A program made the position numbers and the translations under genes. A stretch of 41,245 nucleotides of DNA, from contig JWZX01003369.1 of the NCBI GenBank assembly GCA_001275005.1, forward strand, positions 1 to 41,245. Reading direction: 5' to 3'. Under the pieces are notes generated by a model. The model did not search any database, was not told where the DNA came from, and worked only from the letters and a program-made list of their open reading frames with translations. Of this stretch, positions 28,101 to 37,355 are shown one piece after another; position 1 is the stretch's first letter; every line of letters starts with the position of its first letter. Source of the DNA: Chrysochromulina tobinii (lineage: Eukaryota > Haptophyta > Prymnesiales > Chrysochromulinaceae).

Positions 28101-29260
28101 TTGCCCAACGCATGTCGCGACTGCGCCTGACCATGCTCAACACAACACAGCAAGCAGTGGCGAGACTCCTCGGCGGTGAGCGTGACGCCGCCGGGGGTGC
28201 AAAGCTTCTTATGAATCACCGGATCGACTTGGCCGCTCGCGAGCGAGGCTGTTCGTGTGGTGCGTGTGGCATGTCGCGCCTCCTGCCGCTGTGAACCACG
28301 CCCGGCGTGTCGAGCCACCGCCTCCCTCAGCCGCGTACGTGCCAGCTCGATGGTCTCGAGCTCGCCGAGCGAGCTCACTTGTGCGAGCTCTTGTAGGCAG
28401 TGCCAGAGCTCCGAGCACGCCGGGTAGCTCGCCGGGAGGCCGACTGGCCCATGCTCACCACAGCGCTCCATTCCTGAGTGGATAGCCTCCGGATTTGGAT
28501 GGATAGCCTCCGGATTTGGATGGACAGACTCCGGATTTGGATGGACAGACTCCGGATTTGGATGGACAGACTCCGGATTTGGATGGACAGACTCCGGATT
28601 TGGATGGACAGACTCCGGATTTGGATGGATAGCCTCCGGCTGAACAGCCATCGGCGAGGTTGCGGACGGCTGCGCAGGTTCGGGGTCCTGCGCGTCTTCT
28701 GGCAGCCGCTGCCGTATCAGCGCCACCAGGGCAGCTTTGGGGTCCTCGCTGTCGAAACAGGTCACGAGGCATTCGCTTGGCGTGGTCTACAGCACCTCGC
28801 AAGCTCGCCTGTAGAGGGTGCCGAGGCTTCCCTCTAGGTTTTCGTGGGCTTCGCGCCGCCGCTGAACCACAGCGGAAGGACTGGCTGGGCATGCCCTCTT
28901 CCCTCCCGAAGTGAAAGGCTGAACATGGTCGTCATCGCTCGCCTTGCTCGTACTGAGGCTGCCCATCTCGCCGCTCTGGTCCTGCACTTCCTTCCGAATG
29001 GTCACGATCTGCTTGCGGGTTGCCTCGATGAAGACTTTGCGCGCAAGCACCTCTCGTGCGTCATGCTGAGTCTGCATGCGACTGCCCTCCACAATGCTCA
29101 CCGTGTCCTCCAAGTCCTGCAAATCCCACTCGACAGCGCGCAGGCCGGACAGCAGCTCCAAGCTCAGTCGCTCGAAAAGGTTACTCTTGCTATCGAGCAC
29201 CTTCCACTTAGCGTGCATCTCCTCCAGCATCCGGACCAAGTTTTGCACCTCCTCGTCCAT
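25165..29260 (-). CDS. Multi-exon P-loop GTPase-LRR-WW protein
   Basis: Exons 29260-28796, 28744-27923, 27840-27292, 27206-26739 and 26610-25165 join in phase 0 to 1249 residues. The N-terminus is helical. Seven HPNPE repeats follow, then a GTPase: GNTGAGKS (Walker A), FADCPGF (switch-2/DxPG), VVVIINYHSLL and a weak AISKAP where NKxD is expected. A coiled-coil middle leads to RNI-type leucine-rich repeats (LKRLLLSCNAISGEGL, LEWLYIDNNQVDDAGM, LQTLYLHSNRIGDAGA, LEKLWLYNNLMGSAGV). A WW domain (GWEAHEDEETGALYFF...GETSWEMP) is inserted between the fourth and fifth LRR. The P-loop/LRR layout resembles sensor or scaffold proteins, but no named family fits. The first exon boundary is unsure: a TAG at 28789-28787 is in frame, removable by a possible 51 nt intron (28795-28745). 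Confidence 0.65.
26222..26320 (-). repeat. In-frame 60-bp-period tandem duplication in the GTPase-LRR gene
   Basis: The segment encoding HGAEHLTQSGCTQAIS is an imperfect copy of the following HWTEHLDAIKQ. At DNA level CCGAGCATCTG and GATGCA-TCAAGCAA recur 60 bases apart (one copy has 8-9 extra bases compensated elsewhere). The frame stays open, so this is probably coding, though a hidden intron cannot be ruled out. Confidence 0.6.
26611..26738 (-). repeat. GTPase-LRR intron made of ten TGAGTGCCAC-type decamers
   Basis: Donor GTGCGC at 26738, acceptor CATCAG ending at 26611, 128 nt. Positions 26621-26720 are ten decamers in transcript sense: TGAGTGCCAC, TGAGTGCGAC, TGAATGCGAC and close variants. 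The intron's first 19 bases resemble exon sequence a little downstream (GCGCACTCGAGGAGGCCGC) at about 16 of 19 positions. Confidence 0.85.
27207..27291 (-). other. GTPase-LRR intron, 85 nt
   Basis: Donor GTAATT at 27291, acceptor CTGAAG ending at 27207. Splicing joins IDDADK to ATLLTSQESMRG; reading through ends in a stop after EEPGRP. The intron contains TGCCACTGAG twice, a rotation of the decamer in the neighbouring intron. Confidence 0.75.
27841..27922 (-). other. GTPase-LRR intron bracketed by a 21-bp direct repeat
   Basis: Donor GTGACG at 27922, acceptor CCTCAG ending at 27841, 82 nt. The 21 bases across the 5' splice site (27940-27920) and across the 3' splice site (27858-27838) match at 19 positions, both including GCGCCTCAGGTG. 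Splicing joins SETFAPQ to VESAAESLG just before the DCPGF motif. Confidence 0.85.
28484..28639 (-). repeat. Coding 21-bp minisatellite (HPNPE repeats)
   Basis: Seven copies of a 21-base unit (plus a partial one) encode HPNPESV or HPNPEAI in the GTPase-LRR protein. The two outer copies on each side are slightly diverged (gatagcc versus gacagac), the inner ones are identical, which points to recent expansion. Confidence 0.9.
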
Positions 29261-29455
29261 TGCGGGCCTGTCGCCGACGCCGACGAGAAGCTTGCTTGGG
29301 CCTTGCTTGTGACATCGCGGAAAGTTTCCCTATTAGGACAACATGCACCGCTCGTCTGGCAATTGTTGTTGCGATAAATCGCATGAGGATTTGAGATTCA
29401 TATCGAATCTGAGATTCGATTGGAGAGCTTCGTCGAAGTCCCACGAAGCTGAGTC
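29261..29455. promoter_or_regulatory. Divergent spacer between GTPase-LRR and ABC transporter genes
   Basis: Only 195 bases between opposite start codons, suggesting a shared promoter. It contains a direct repeat of gagattcatatcgaatct/gagattcgattgg type around 29392-29420 and is lower in GC than the coding flanks. Confidence 0.45.
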
Positions 29456-32400
29456 ATGTCGGGTCCACCACCGCCTCCGAAGCCGGGAGTTCTCGGTCTG
29501 CCGCCCGTACCTTTTCGCAAGCTGTACGCGTATGCGAGCGGCTTTGACATATTCCTCACCATTGTTGGCTGTGTCAGCGGCTTTACGGCGGGTGTGGTGC
29601 TTCCGCTGTTTTCGATTGTGTTTGGAAATGGGCTCGATTCGTTTAACAACCCTATGGCATCCATGGACTCCATCGTTGATTCAATATCAACGCTCGCCTA
29701 TTTCTTCTTCTATATCGCCATCGTAGCCGGCGGGCTCACGTTTCTTCAGGTGCTCTGCATGGGTCTGGCCACTTCCAACATGATCGATCGGATGAGAACG
29801 GCTTATGCAGAGAACCTGTTGCGCCTCGACTTTGCATGGTATGACACGCACCGTACTAGCGAGGCTGTGGCGCGCCTCGCAGAGAGCACCATCAGCATCT
29901 CGTCTGGGCTCACGAAAGTGGCGACCGTTCTAAACTACACCGCCACGATCATTGCGGGCCTGGCGATCGGTTTCCGAACCTCATGGAAGCTCACCCTAGT
30001 CATCTTCGCGTGCGCTCCCCTGTTTGCGATCGCACTGGGCTTTGTGATTGCCATCGCAATCAACGGTGAGAAGAAGGGACGCGTCGCATACTCTCGTGCA
30101 GGCGGCGCTGCAAACGAAGTCCTCTCCCTCATTCGGGCCGTTGGAGCCTATGGCGGAGAGAGACATGAGATGCGCCGGTATGAGACCTGTTTGGAGGCGG
30201 CTCGACGGGCCGGAGTGGACCAAGTGGCATTGGGCTAGCGGTCGGGGTCATGGTATCTACCTTCTACGCCATGTATGGCATTGCGCTCTTCTCTGGCGCC
30301 ATGTTCGTGATCGAGTCGCGTCGCGTCGACCCGTTGTGCGCGTACGACACGGGCCGTGAGGGCTGCTTCACGGGAGGTCAGGTGATCATCACGTTCATCG
30401 CTGTGCAGCTCTCGGCCCTCTCGATTGGTCAGATTGGGCCGAGCATCGGCATTGTTGCAGGTGCCCGTGCCGCTGCCGCTGACGTCTTCGGAGTCATCGA
30501 CGCAAAACCCGTCGTTGATATCAACGACGACAATCCCAAGCTGTTCCGCGGCAGCGCGCCAACCTCCACCGAGGTCTCAAGTGGTCTCCCCATCACCTTC
30601 AAGGATGTGACGTTCGCGTACCCGTCGCGTAGCGAGGAGCCGGTGCTCCGGGGCTTCTCTCTCGACGTCGCAGCCGGCGAGCGCGTGGGCATTGTCGGCA
30701 CGAGCGGTTCCGGCAAGAGCACGCTCGTGCTGCTCGCCATGCGTGCCTATGAGCTGAACACGAGCAAGAGTGGTTCCGTCACTGTGGACGGAGTGGACAC
30801 ACGCCAGTGGCACGTACAGTCTCTGCGTAAGCAACTCGGCCTGGTGCAGCAAGAGCCGATCCTCTTCGGCCTGTCGATTGCCGAGAACATCGCTCTGGGC
30901 GTGGCAGACCGCCTCGCGAGCGAAGTGACTCGTGCTGAGATCGAGGCGGCGGCAAAGAAGGCCAACGCCCACGAGTTCATCTTGGACGCTGCCCGACGGT
31001 TACGAGACGAACGCAGGCTCCGGGGTCTCGAGCACTCAGCTGTCGGGTGGTCAGCGCCAGCGCATCTGCATCGCGCGGGCGATCATCCGGAGGCCGAAGA
31101 TCCTTCTACTTGACGAGGCCACCTCCGCCCTCGACACGAAGAGTGAGCGGGTCGTGCAGCACGCGCTGGACACCATGACCAAGGAGGATGCCGCGACCAC
31201 CCTCGTCATCGCCCATCGCCTCTCCACCCTGGCCAACATGAACCGAATCGTCGTGATGGAGAGAGGTGTGCTCGTCGAATCAGGTCGTCACGAGGAGCTC
31301 GCAGTCAAGGAGGGCGGCGTCTATAAAGAGATGCTCCTCGGCCAGAAAATCGAGACGAAAGTAGACCCTAAGGCCCTTGCGGTGGACGCCACCAAGGCCA
31401 AGGTCCTCCCGGAGGAGGACAGTCCAAAGTTGGCCAAACTCGGCAGTGGCGAGGATGCTTCAGGCGGCGCAGCGAAAAGCGCCGCGCCGACAACTGATCA
31501 GGCGGCGGCGTCACGCTGGCAGATTCTACGCCGTGTCTGGACGATCCAGCGACCTGGCACCGTCCACCTCTTTCCAATAGGCATCTTGGCTGCTGCCGGC
31601 GGAGGGTGCATCTCACCACTCCTTGCGATCGTCTATGGCGGCGCGATCACCGTCTTCTTCTCTCTCGACGAGGAGTACATTCGCGAGCGATCTCTCGTCT
31701 ACCTTGGCTACTTTGGGCTGCTCGCCCTTGGGGTCTTCGCCTCCATTGCCATCCGCCAGCTCGTGTTTGCCCTCGTCGGCGAGCGCTTGATCATGCGGCT
31801 GCGCGCGCGCTCATACGGGGCGCTGGTCCGCCTTCCGGCGTCGTTCTACGATGTGCAATCGAACTCGCTCGGCGCGCTCACCACTCAACTCTCAACGGAC
31901 TCGACGCTCGTCAAAGGAGCGACCGGCGAAGTTCTCGCGACCATCTTTGAGGCTGTCGGCGCGGTCCTCTGTGCAGTCATCATTGCCTTCGTCAACTCGT
32001 GGCGCTTTGCTCTCGTCCTCATGTCGGTGTATCCGCTGCTCATTCTCGGGGGCATCTTCGAGTTCAAGTCCTATGCGGGCATCGAGAAGCTCGGTAACAA
32101 GAAGCTCGAGGATGCCTCTACGGTCCTCTCCGAGAGCATCTCCGCCTCGCGCACTGTCGCGGCCTTCGGCTTGCAGCCACGCTCCACGACGATGTATCGG
32201 GAGGCGCTGCGCTCGCTGCGCTCCAAAGAGGCTTGGGCCATCTTCTCAGTGGCCTTCGGCCAGAGCTTCGAGAGAGCGGTGTTGCAGTGCACGTACGGAA
32301 TCGCCTTCCTCGTCGGCGCCCGTTTCATCCGGGAGGGCTTCCTGACCTTCAGCCAGCTCCTCAACACTTTCCTCGCGGTGACGCTCTCCGCCGAGCAGAT

Positions 32401-33696
32401 GGGCCGAATCACCGCGTCGGCCCCGGACCTCGCGAAAGCATCCAACGCCGCCGAGAAGATCATCAAGCTCATCGACTCGGGCGAGGCGTCGCCTATCGAC
32501 CCACTGAGCGAGGCCGGGCTCGTGTGCGGCCAGAGTGGTAGCACGGGCGGCTCCTCGGGTCTGCGCATCGAGTTTCGGCGCGTGAGCTTTGCTTACCCGT
32601 CGCGCCCCAATGTGCCGGTGCTGTCTAACTTTTCATTCGTAATCGAGGCCGGGCAGTACGTGGGTGTGGTCGGCGCGAGTGGCTCCGGTAATTGCCCTTT
32701 GATAGCCCCCTCTGATTGCCATCCATCACATAGGAGCACGCGCGCTCTCCTGATCTGATTGCCCTCTGATTGCCCTCTGACTGCCCTCCGTCAGGTAAGA
32801 GCACGCTCGCTCTCCTAATCGGGCGAGTATACGACGTCGACGAGGGCGCCGTGCTCGTCGACGGCATCGATGTGCGCGAATGGAACGTGCGTGCGCTGCG
32901 CTCGCTCATCGGCCTCGTCCAGCAGGAGCCCGCCCTCTTCGCCGACTCTATCGCTTACAATATCGGGTACGGCACGCCCAGCGCCGAGAAGCCCGTCGAA
33001 GGCCAAGGCGTCCTGCCCCTCGAAACTGGTGGCTCAGAGGGCATGGCTACGGACGCAGCCGAGGCCGGGGCTTCGCTCCACAACAATACAAGCGCGGTAG
33101 GCGAGGGCAAGGTCTCCCCTCAGACCTCCGATCAGACTAAATCGACTAGCCCAGCGGAGGGGAAGCCGCGCTCGAAGGCTAAGAAAGCCGTTGTGGCGCA
33201 GGCCGTCGAGATGACTTTCGCACCTCCTCCCGACGAGATTGTGAACGCGGCCAAAATGGCCAATGCTGCGACGTTCATCGATACCTTTCCGGCCACATAC
33301 GCAACCTTTTGCGGCACGCGCGGCTCGCAGCTCTCGGGAGGGCAGAAGCAGCGCGTGGCCATTGCGCGCGCACTCTACCGGGCGCCTGCCATCTTGCTTC
33401 TGGACGAGGCAACCGCCGCTCTCGACACGAAGAGCGAGGCAGTCGTGCAAGAGGCCCTCGACCGTATCATTGAGGAGGGACGACGCACCAAGCCGGGCGA
33501 GACTGCCAAGCCGACTCGCACGACCGTGTGCATCGCGCACCGTCTAAGCACCCTCAAGAGTGCCGATCGCATCGTCGTCCTCGAGAAGGGTATTCTCGCT
33601 GAAGATGGGACGCACGATCAATTAATGAGCATGCCCTCTGGCAAGTATCGGGCGCTCGCGATGGCGCAGGGTGCGGCGATGAGCGCCACGGCCTGA
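29456..33696 (+). CDS. Full-length ABCB (P-glycoprotein-type) ABC transporter
   Basis: About 1378 residues in TMD1-NBD1-TMD2-NBD2 order. NBD1 has GTSGSGKST (Walker A), QQEPILF (Q-loop), LSGGQRQR (signature), [12 protein letters not shown] (Walker B) and IAHRLSTL (H-loop). NBD2 has [36 protein letters not shown] and IAHRLSTL, so both ATP sites look competent. About 70 extra polar residues sit in NBD2 after the Q-loop. An intron (32688-32794) splits the NBD2 Walker A between SGSG and KST. Two frame breaks are visible. Near 30225 the frame changes between RRAGVDQ and [16 protein letters not shown] and a few linker residues seem missing. Near 30987 one extra base interrupts [14 protein letters not shown]. 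Everything else is intact, so assembly indels are as likely as decay. The family exports lipids or toxic hydrophobic compounds; the substrate is unknown. Confidence 0.85.
32688..32794 (+). repeat. ABC transporter intron containing a copy of its own 3' exon start
   Basis: Donor GTAATT, acceptor CGTCAG, 107 nt, phase 1. Bases 32732-32755 inside the intron match exon bases 32797-32820 at 21 of 24 positions. Sense 11-mers TGATTGCCCTC, TGATTGCCCTC and TGACTGCCCTC lie between 32756 and 32788, and a more diverged set precedes the first copy. The intron looks like two tandem copies of one unit. Confidence 0.9.
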
Positions 33697-34136
33697 CAGG
33701 GGCACGTGCCAGAGGGCGGCCAGCAAGTATTTGCGCCTGATTGCGCATACGATTACCATGCCACCGAATGTCTGCACCGAGACGTCCATACCGTGCCCTG
33801 AATACTGAAGTGCAAACGATACGTCCATGCAGCTGTACCAGGCACCAGCAGTGCGCACAGCTGTGCGGCAGAAGTAGCGTGACTTTTCCGCGCGGTACCG
33901 TCGCGCATTCAACATGATTGTTCATTGCGATAGCGGCCCTCGTGCTTGGGGGTCCGAATGTGCTCGTTATTTGTGGATCAGCAAACATATATTGCCAGAC
34001 AATAACGATTGTTAAAACTCCGCCAGCTCTCTGCCGGTGATGCACATAGAGAGAGAAGACCTCCGCATGTAATTCCGTTACATGTAGGTTCCTACGCCTC
34101 CCCTTTCGCGAGAGCGAGCGAGAACTCGAGCGAGCA
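33697..34136. other. Intergenic, tandem plus-strand genes
   Basis: About 440 bases, lower in GC than the coding flanks, with an AT-rich stretch near 33985-34015 (catatattgccagacaataac). It contains the ABC 3' region and the promoter of the next gene. No ORF here is convincing. Confidence 0.45.
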
Positions 34137-36779
34137 ATGCGGCAGGGCCTTCGCAAATCGTCCGTAGGCTTCCTGGCCACGTTCGTCATGAATCAACAGG
34201 GTAGCTTAACCTCAGGTGGCGGGGCGTCTTGGATGGGGCGTGCACGTGCAAGCATCGGTCGCCGCAAGTACGAGGCGCAGCTGCTGGCGACAGCAGCGCA
34301 GCAGGGGGGCACTGCGGTGCAGGGCGACGAGACACTCAATTCGTCCGAAGCCTTTGTGCAGCGCCAGCGCATCAAGCGAGAGGCTATCGTGCGAACCGTC
34401 TTGGGCAAGTGGTGGGCCGTCGCGCTTGCGATGGCGCGGCGCTCGAGGCCGGGCTGCACCTCACTCGACTTTGACACGTACGAAAGCATCTACCACTCGC
34501 TCTTCCTGCAGATCGTCGGGCCGGAGGACTACGACGCCGATGAGGCGGACGAGTCGGTCGCCGAGGAGTTTGCCAACGACGCCGAAGGGGAGCTCGAGAT
34601 GAGTCAAGCGCAGTTCACGGACGGTATGTTTGAGATGGCGGACCTGCACGTACCCTCCCTCGAGGCTAGCGAGTACGTGGCCTTTCTGTCGACCCTGCTC
34701 GAAGCGATCACGGACGGCAACGGCGGCCTCGTAACCGTCAACAGGGCCGTGCGTGAAGGCGGTGGTGGCGCGATGAGCAAGACAGACCTCTCTAAGGCAG
34801 AGGCTCGGCTGGCAGATCTCAAGCGGCGAGCGGCGACAGGCGAATTGACGGACGCAGAGCGGAGGGAGATGGAAGCTCTTGAGCGCAAGCTCGCGGTACA
34901 CACAGCGGCCGCTCGCAAGGCAGCTTCCGGCGGCGCTCCCGTGGCCTCGAGCGGTGGCGCGTACAGCGCTGAGGGCATCGGCAGCGGGTATGGCATGTCG
35001 GGCATCGGGTGTGGCGTACTTCTCAGCGGTGGCGGCGGCGGGTACAGCGCACTTGAAGGCAGTGGATACAGCTCGCCTGGCGGCGGCGGCACTGGGAATG
35101 GCGCACTGGGCGGCAGCAGCCGCAGCAGCGGCATCGGTGCTAGCCCCGGCGGCAGTGCAGAGCAGCGGGCGCTGAGAACGAGCGCTGCCGAGTCGGCAAT
35201 GTGGCCGCCGTCGACGGATGCTGTTGCTCATCGCGGGACCGTTTGCACCGCGAGCACCGCAGAGCACGGCCCAAGGGTTCACAAGCGGCCCGGCAAGGGC
35301 GACAGACCCGATCGTGAGCTCGCCCAAAACAACCCCAGGCCCGTAGTATGGGAGCCTCCGCCTTCTTGGGATCCGGAGGAGATGCTCAGCCAGTCGAGAT
35401 TGCGCCTCAATTGCGTCGGGTGCTCTGGCGGAGTCGAGCAGTGCATCGAGTGCTGGCGGGCCGAGCGCGTCCTCCGCAAGAAGCTCGACTTGCAGCGCCA
35501 GCGCGCCGTCAGCACGGCCGACGCCTCCCCGTGCCCATGCTGGTGGATCGACGACACGCCACCCGTCTTTTATCGGCGTGCGCAGGCGAGCCTGCCTTCA
35601 GCTCCATCGTCACAGCGGCTGTCGCTCGCATGCCTGAACCCAAGTGATGGTGTCCTTCACACCTTGAGTACGTCTCGCTCGCTCATGGCCGGGATGACTC
35701 TGGGGCTCGGGCGCACCCCAAACTCGGCCCCGGAGCCATCCCGAGATATGCCCCGAGATGCTCTCACGCGCGCCCCAAGCTCAGCCCTCGTCGAGGCCGC
35801 CGCCGCTTCGGGAGAGGCTCCCATGGGGTATATCTCGGGGCATATCTCGGGAGAGGCTCCCATGGGGTATATCTCGGGGTATATCTCGGGAGAGGCTCCC
35901 ATGGGGCATATCTCGGGGCATATCTCGGGAGAGGCTCCCGTGGGGCGTTCTATGCTACTTCCGAGCCTCGGACGCTCCTCTTCGCTGCCCGCGCTGCGCA
36001 CCTCCATGCGCCCACTTCACACGCCGCTGCTACCGCCCTCGCCGGATGCGCCGGTTGCTCCCACGCTGTGCTTGGCCGCGATCGGTGATGCGGTCCCCAG
36101 TGTCGTTGGCGAGCTGCATGGTGGGGTGTCGAGGGGGTGTGGCAACATGAGCTGCAAGCCGCCGCGCCGCAGCCGGCAAGAGGTAACGAGCGCGGAGGAG
36201 CAGCTGGCAGCTGCGAGCTTGGGTCGTGTGGCAGCGATGAGCTTGGACCGTGTGGCAGTGGCTGCAGCAGGAGAATATCATAGTCATACAGAGCCCCCGT
36301 CATTCTGTGCTCCTACCACCGCCGTCGCCGCCGCCACATCCCTAAGGGAGGCCTCGCTGAGGGAGGCACCGCTAAGGGAGGCACCGCTAAGGGAGGCCTC
36401 GCTAGGGGAGGCCTCGCTAGGGGAGGCCTCGCTAAGGGAGGCACCGCGCGGCCGCGCCGAGACGCGGAAGCATGGCCGCCTCGGGAGCCTTGCAGCCACG
36501 TCGACCTCAGCGGCTACCGGTATGAAGGCATCGCGCGTGGGCAGCATCCATGTAGGCAGCAGCAATGGCGGCGGCGCGCTTGGAAGTGCCAAATTTGGAA
36601 GTGCAGGCTCGAGGCATGGCGCCGGCGCCCGAAGCTTCAAAATCAAGCGCCTGTCATCTCCTGCCACTTGGCATTTGCCGCTCACCGCGTGGATGGGCGA
36701 CCCGACGACAGAACGGGGCGGCGGCGCGGTGGCCGGAGGCGGCCACATAGGCCCATGCTGGGCGCCGGGCTGCCCTTGA
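34137..36779 (+). CDS. Large low-complexity protein with conserved protist N-terminal module
   Basis: An 880-residue single-exon frame from ATG 34137. Residues about 60-195 look folded: RQRIKREAIVRTVLGKWWAVALA, FDTYESIYHSLF, then MSQAQFTDGMFEMADLHVPSLEASEYVAFLSTLLEAI. That pattern (a WW-containing helix, then F-x-x-MFE-x-AD...EYV-x-FL) recurs in many flagellate and oomycete proteins of unknown role. A short helical stretch (about 220-265) follows, then a Gly/Ser-rich segment. Next comes a cysteine knot-like patch (NCVGCSGG, CIECW, then CPCWW, about 423-465) that might bind zinc. The remainder is disordered, with two coding minisatellites (separate entries). No enzyme motif is seen. The C-terminal third could be over-extended if an intron is missed. 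Confidence 0.6.
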   Translation: MRQGLRKSSVGFLATFVMNQQGSLTSGGGASWMGRARASIGRRKYEAQLLATAAQQGGTAVQGDETLNSSEAFVQRQRIKREAIVRTVLGKWWAVALAMARRSRPGCTSLDFDTYESIYHSLFLQIVGPEDYDADEADESVAEEFANDAEGELEMSQAQFTDGMFEMADLHVPSLEASEYVAFLSTLLEAITDGNGGLVTVNRAVREGGGGAMSKTDLSKAEARLADLKRRAATGELTDAERREMEALERKLAVHTAAARKAASGGAPVASSGGAYSAEGIGSGYGMSGIGCGVLLSGGGGGYSALEGSGYSSPGGGGTGNGALGGSSRSSGIGASPGGSAEQRALRTSAAESAMWPPSTDAVAHRGTVCTASTAEHGPRVHKRPGKGDRPDRELAQNNPRPVVWEPPPSWDPEEMLSQSRLRLNCVGCSGGVEQCIECWRAERVLRKKLDLQRQRAVSTADASPCPCWWIDDTPPVFYRRAQASLPSAPSSQRLSLACLNPSDGVLHTLSTSRSLMAGMTLGLGRTPNSAPEPSRDMPRDALTRAPSSALVEAAAASGEAPMGYISGHISGEAPMGYISGYISGEAPMGHISGHISGEAPVGRSMLLPSLGRSSSLPALRTSMRPLHTPLLPPSPDAPVAPTLCLAAIGDAVPSVVGELHGGVSRGCGNMSCKPPRRSRQEVTSAEEQLAAASLGRVAAMSLDRVAVAAAGEYHSHTEPPSFCAPTTAVAAATSLREASLREAPLREAPLREASLGEASLGEASLREAPRGRAETRKHGRLGSLAATSTSAATGMKASRVGSIHVGSSNGGGALGSAKFGSAGSRHGAGARSFKIKRLSSPATWHLPLTAWMGDPTTERGGGAVAGGGHIGPCWAPGCP
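35811..35945 (+). repeat. Coding 39-bp minisatellite
   Basis: Three and a half copies of a 39-base unit encode GEAPMGYISGHIS with Y/H exchanges. The unit itself contains two near-copies of tatctcgggg, so it arose in two steps. The frame is kept. Confidence 0.9.
36342..36452 (+). repeat. Coding 15-bp minisatellite
   Basis: About seven copies of a 15-base unit encode LREAS, LREAP or LGEAS. Copies differ by single bases (gctaagggaggc versus gctaggggaggc). The frame is kept. Confidence 0.9.
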
Positions 36780-37019
36780 GCCTCACGCGCTCTATTGACC
36801 TGCTCGTTCCCTTTGCTCCCCCGCCGAGCCTCGCCGCTGCCCCGCGCGCACGTCGCGGGTAAAGCCGCTTACCGTTCTAGACGTAGTAAGGACTAACATC
36901 GCGTTGTGAAGGTGTCTAACCTAAGGACGCTAGGAGGTTGCCATGGAGGTTGCTCCCCGAGGGAGCAGCGACAATAATTTTTCTATTGATGATCGGATAC
37001 AACATACGCGATGCGGCTT

Positions 37020-37115
37020 TTCGGGGGAGGGCTGCGCGCCGCCAGGCGGCGCCTGCGGCGCCGCTTAGCGCCGCTGCGCGGCGCAATTTTGTTGCGCGCT
37101 GCGCGCGCAAAATAT
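37020..37115. repeat. Cluster of GC palindromes and an AAAAT-capped hairpin
   Basis: Successive inverted repeats: ggcgcc-tgc-ggcgcc, then gcgccgc...gcggcgc, then attttgttgcgcgc paired with gcgcgcaaaat around a tgc centre. A similar cgcgcgctacgcgcgc follows at about 37193. Such a chain of self-complementary blocks is unlike the rest of the window. Confidence 0.7.
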
Positions 37116-37318
37116 CTCTACCAGTATCGAAAAGTCGCCGGGTTTCCGCAAATAGAACGACAAAATCCGTACTTCAAGTCATGTCGGTCACACCGCGCGC
37201 TACGCGCGCCCCGTGGGCGTTCACACAACACACACTTCGTCAGCACTCACGTGCTCTCCTCACCTAGAGGGATCGGCATCCTCGCGCAGTCCCCACGGCG
37301 CGACCAGAGGGCAGGACA

Positions 37319-37355
37319 GGGGGTCCGACGCGTGCGTCGCCCGCGTCGGACCCCC
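37319..37355. repeat. Perfect 14-bp inverted repeat
   Basis: GGGGGTCCGACGCG is followed after 9 bases by CGCGTCGGACCCCC. It would form a very stable stem-loop in either strand. It has no T-run after it and no neighbouring gene that it obviously terminates. Confidence 0.85.

Noticed and set aside
28484-28639. CRISPR-like array (regular 21-bp repeats)
   Set aside because: No spacers: units are directly adjacent and encode HPNPE peptides in frame within a eukaryotic gene.
37319-37355. Rho-independent terminator
   Set aside because: Strong stem but no U-tract, and the window is eukaryotic.
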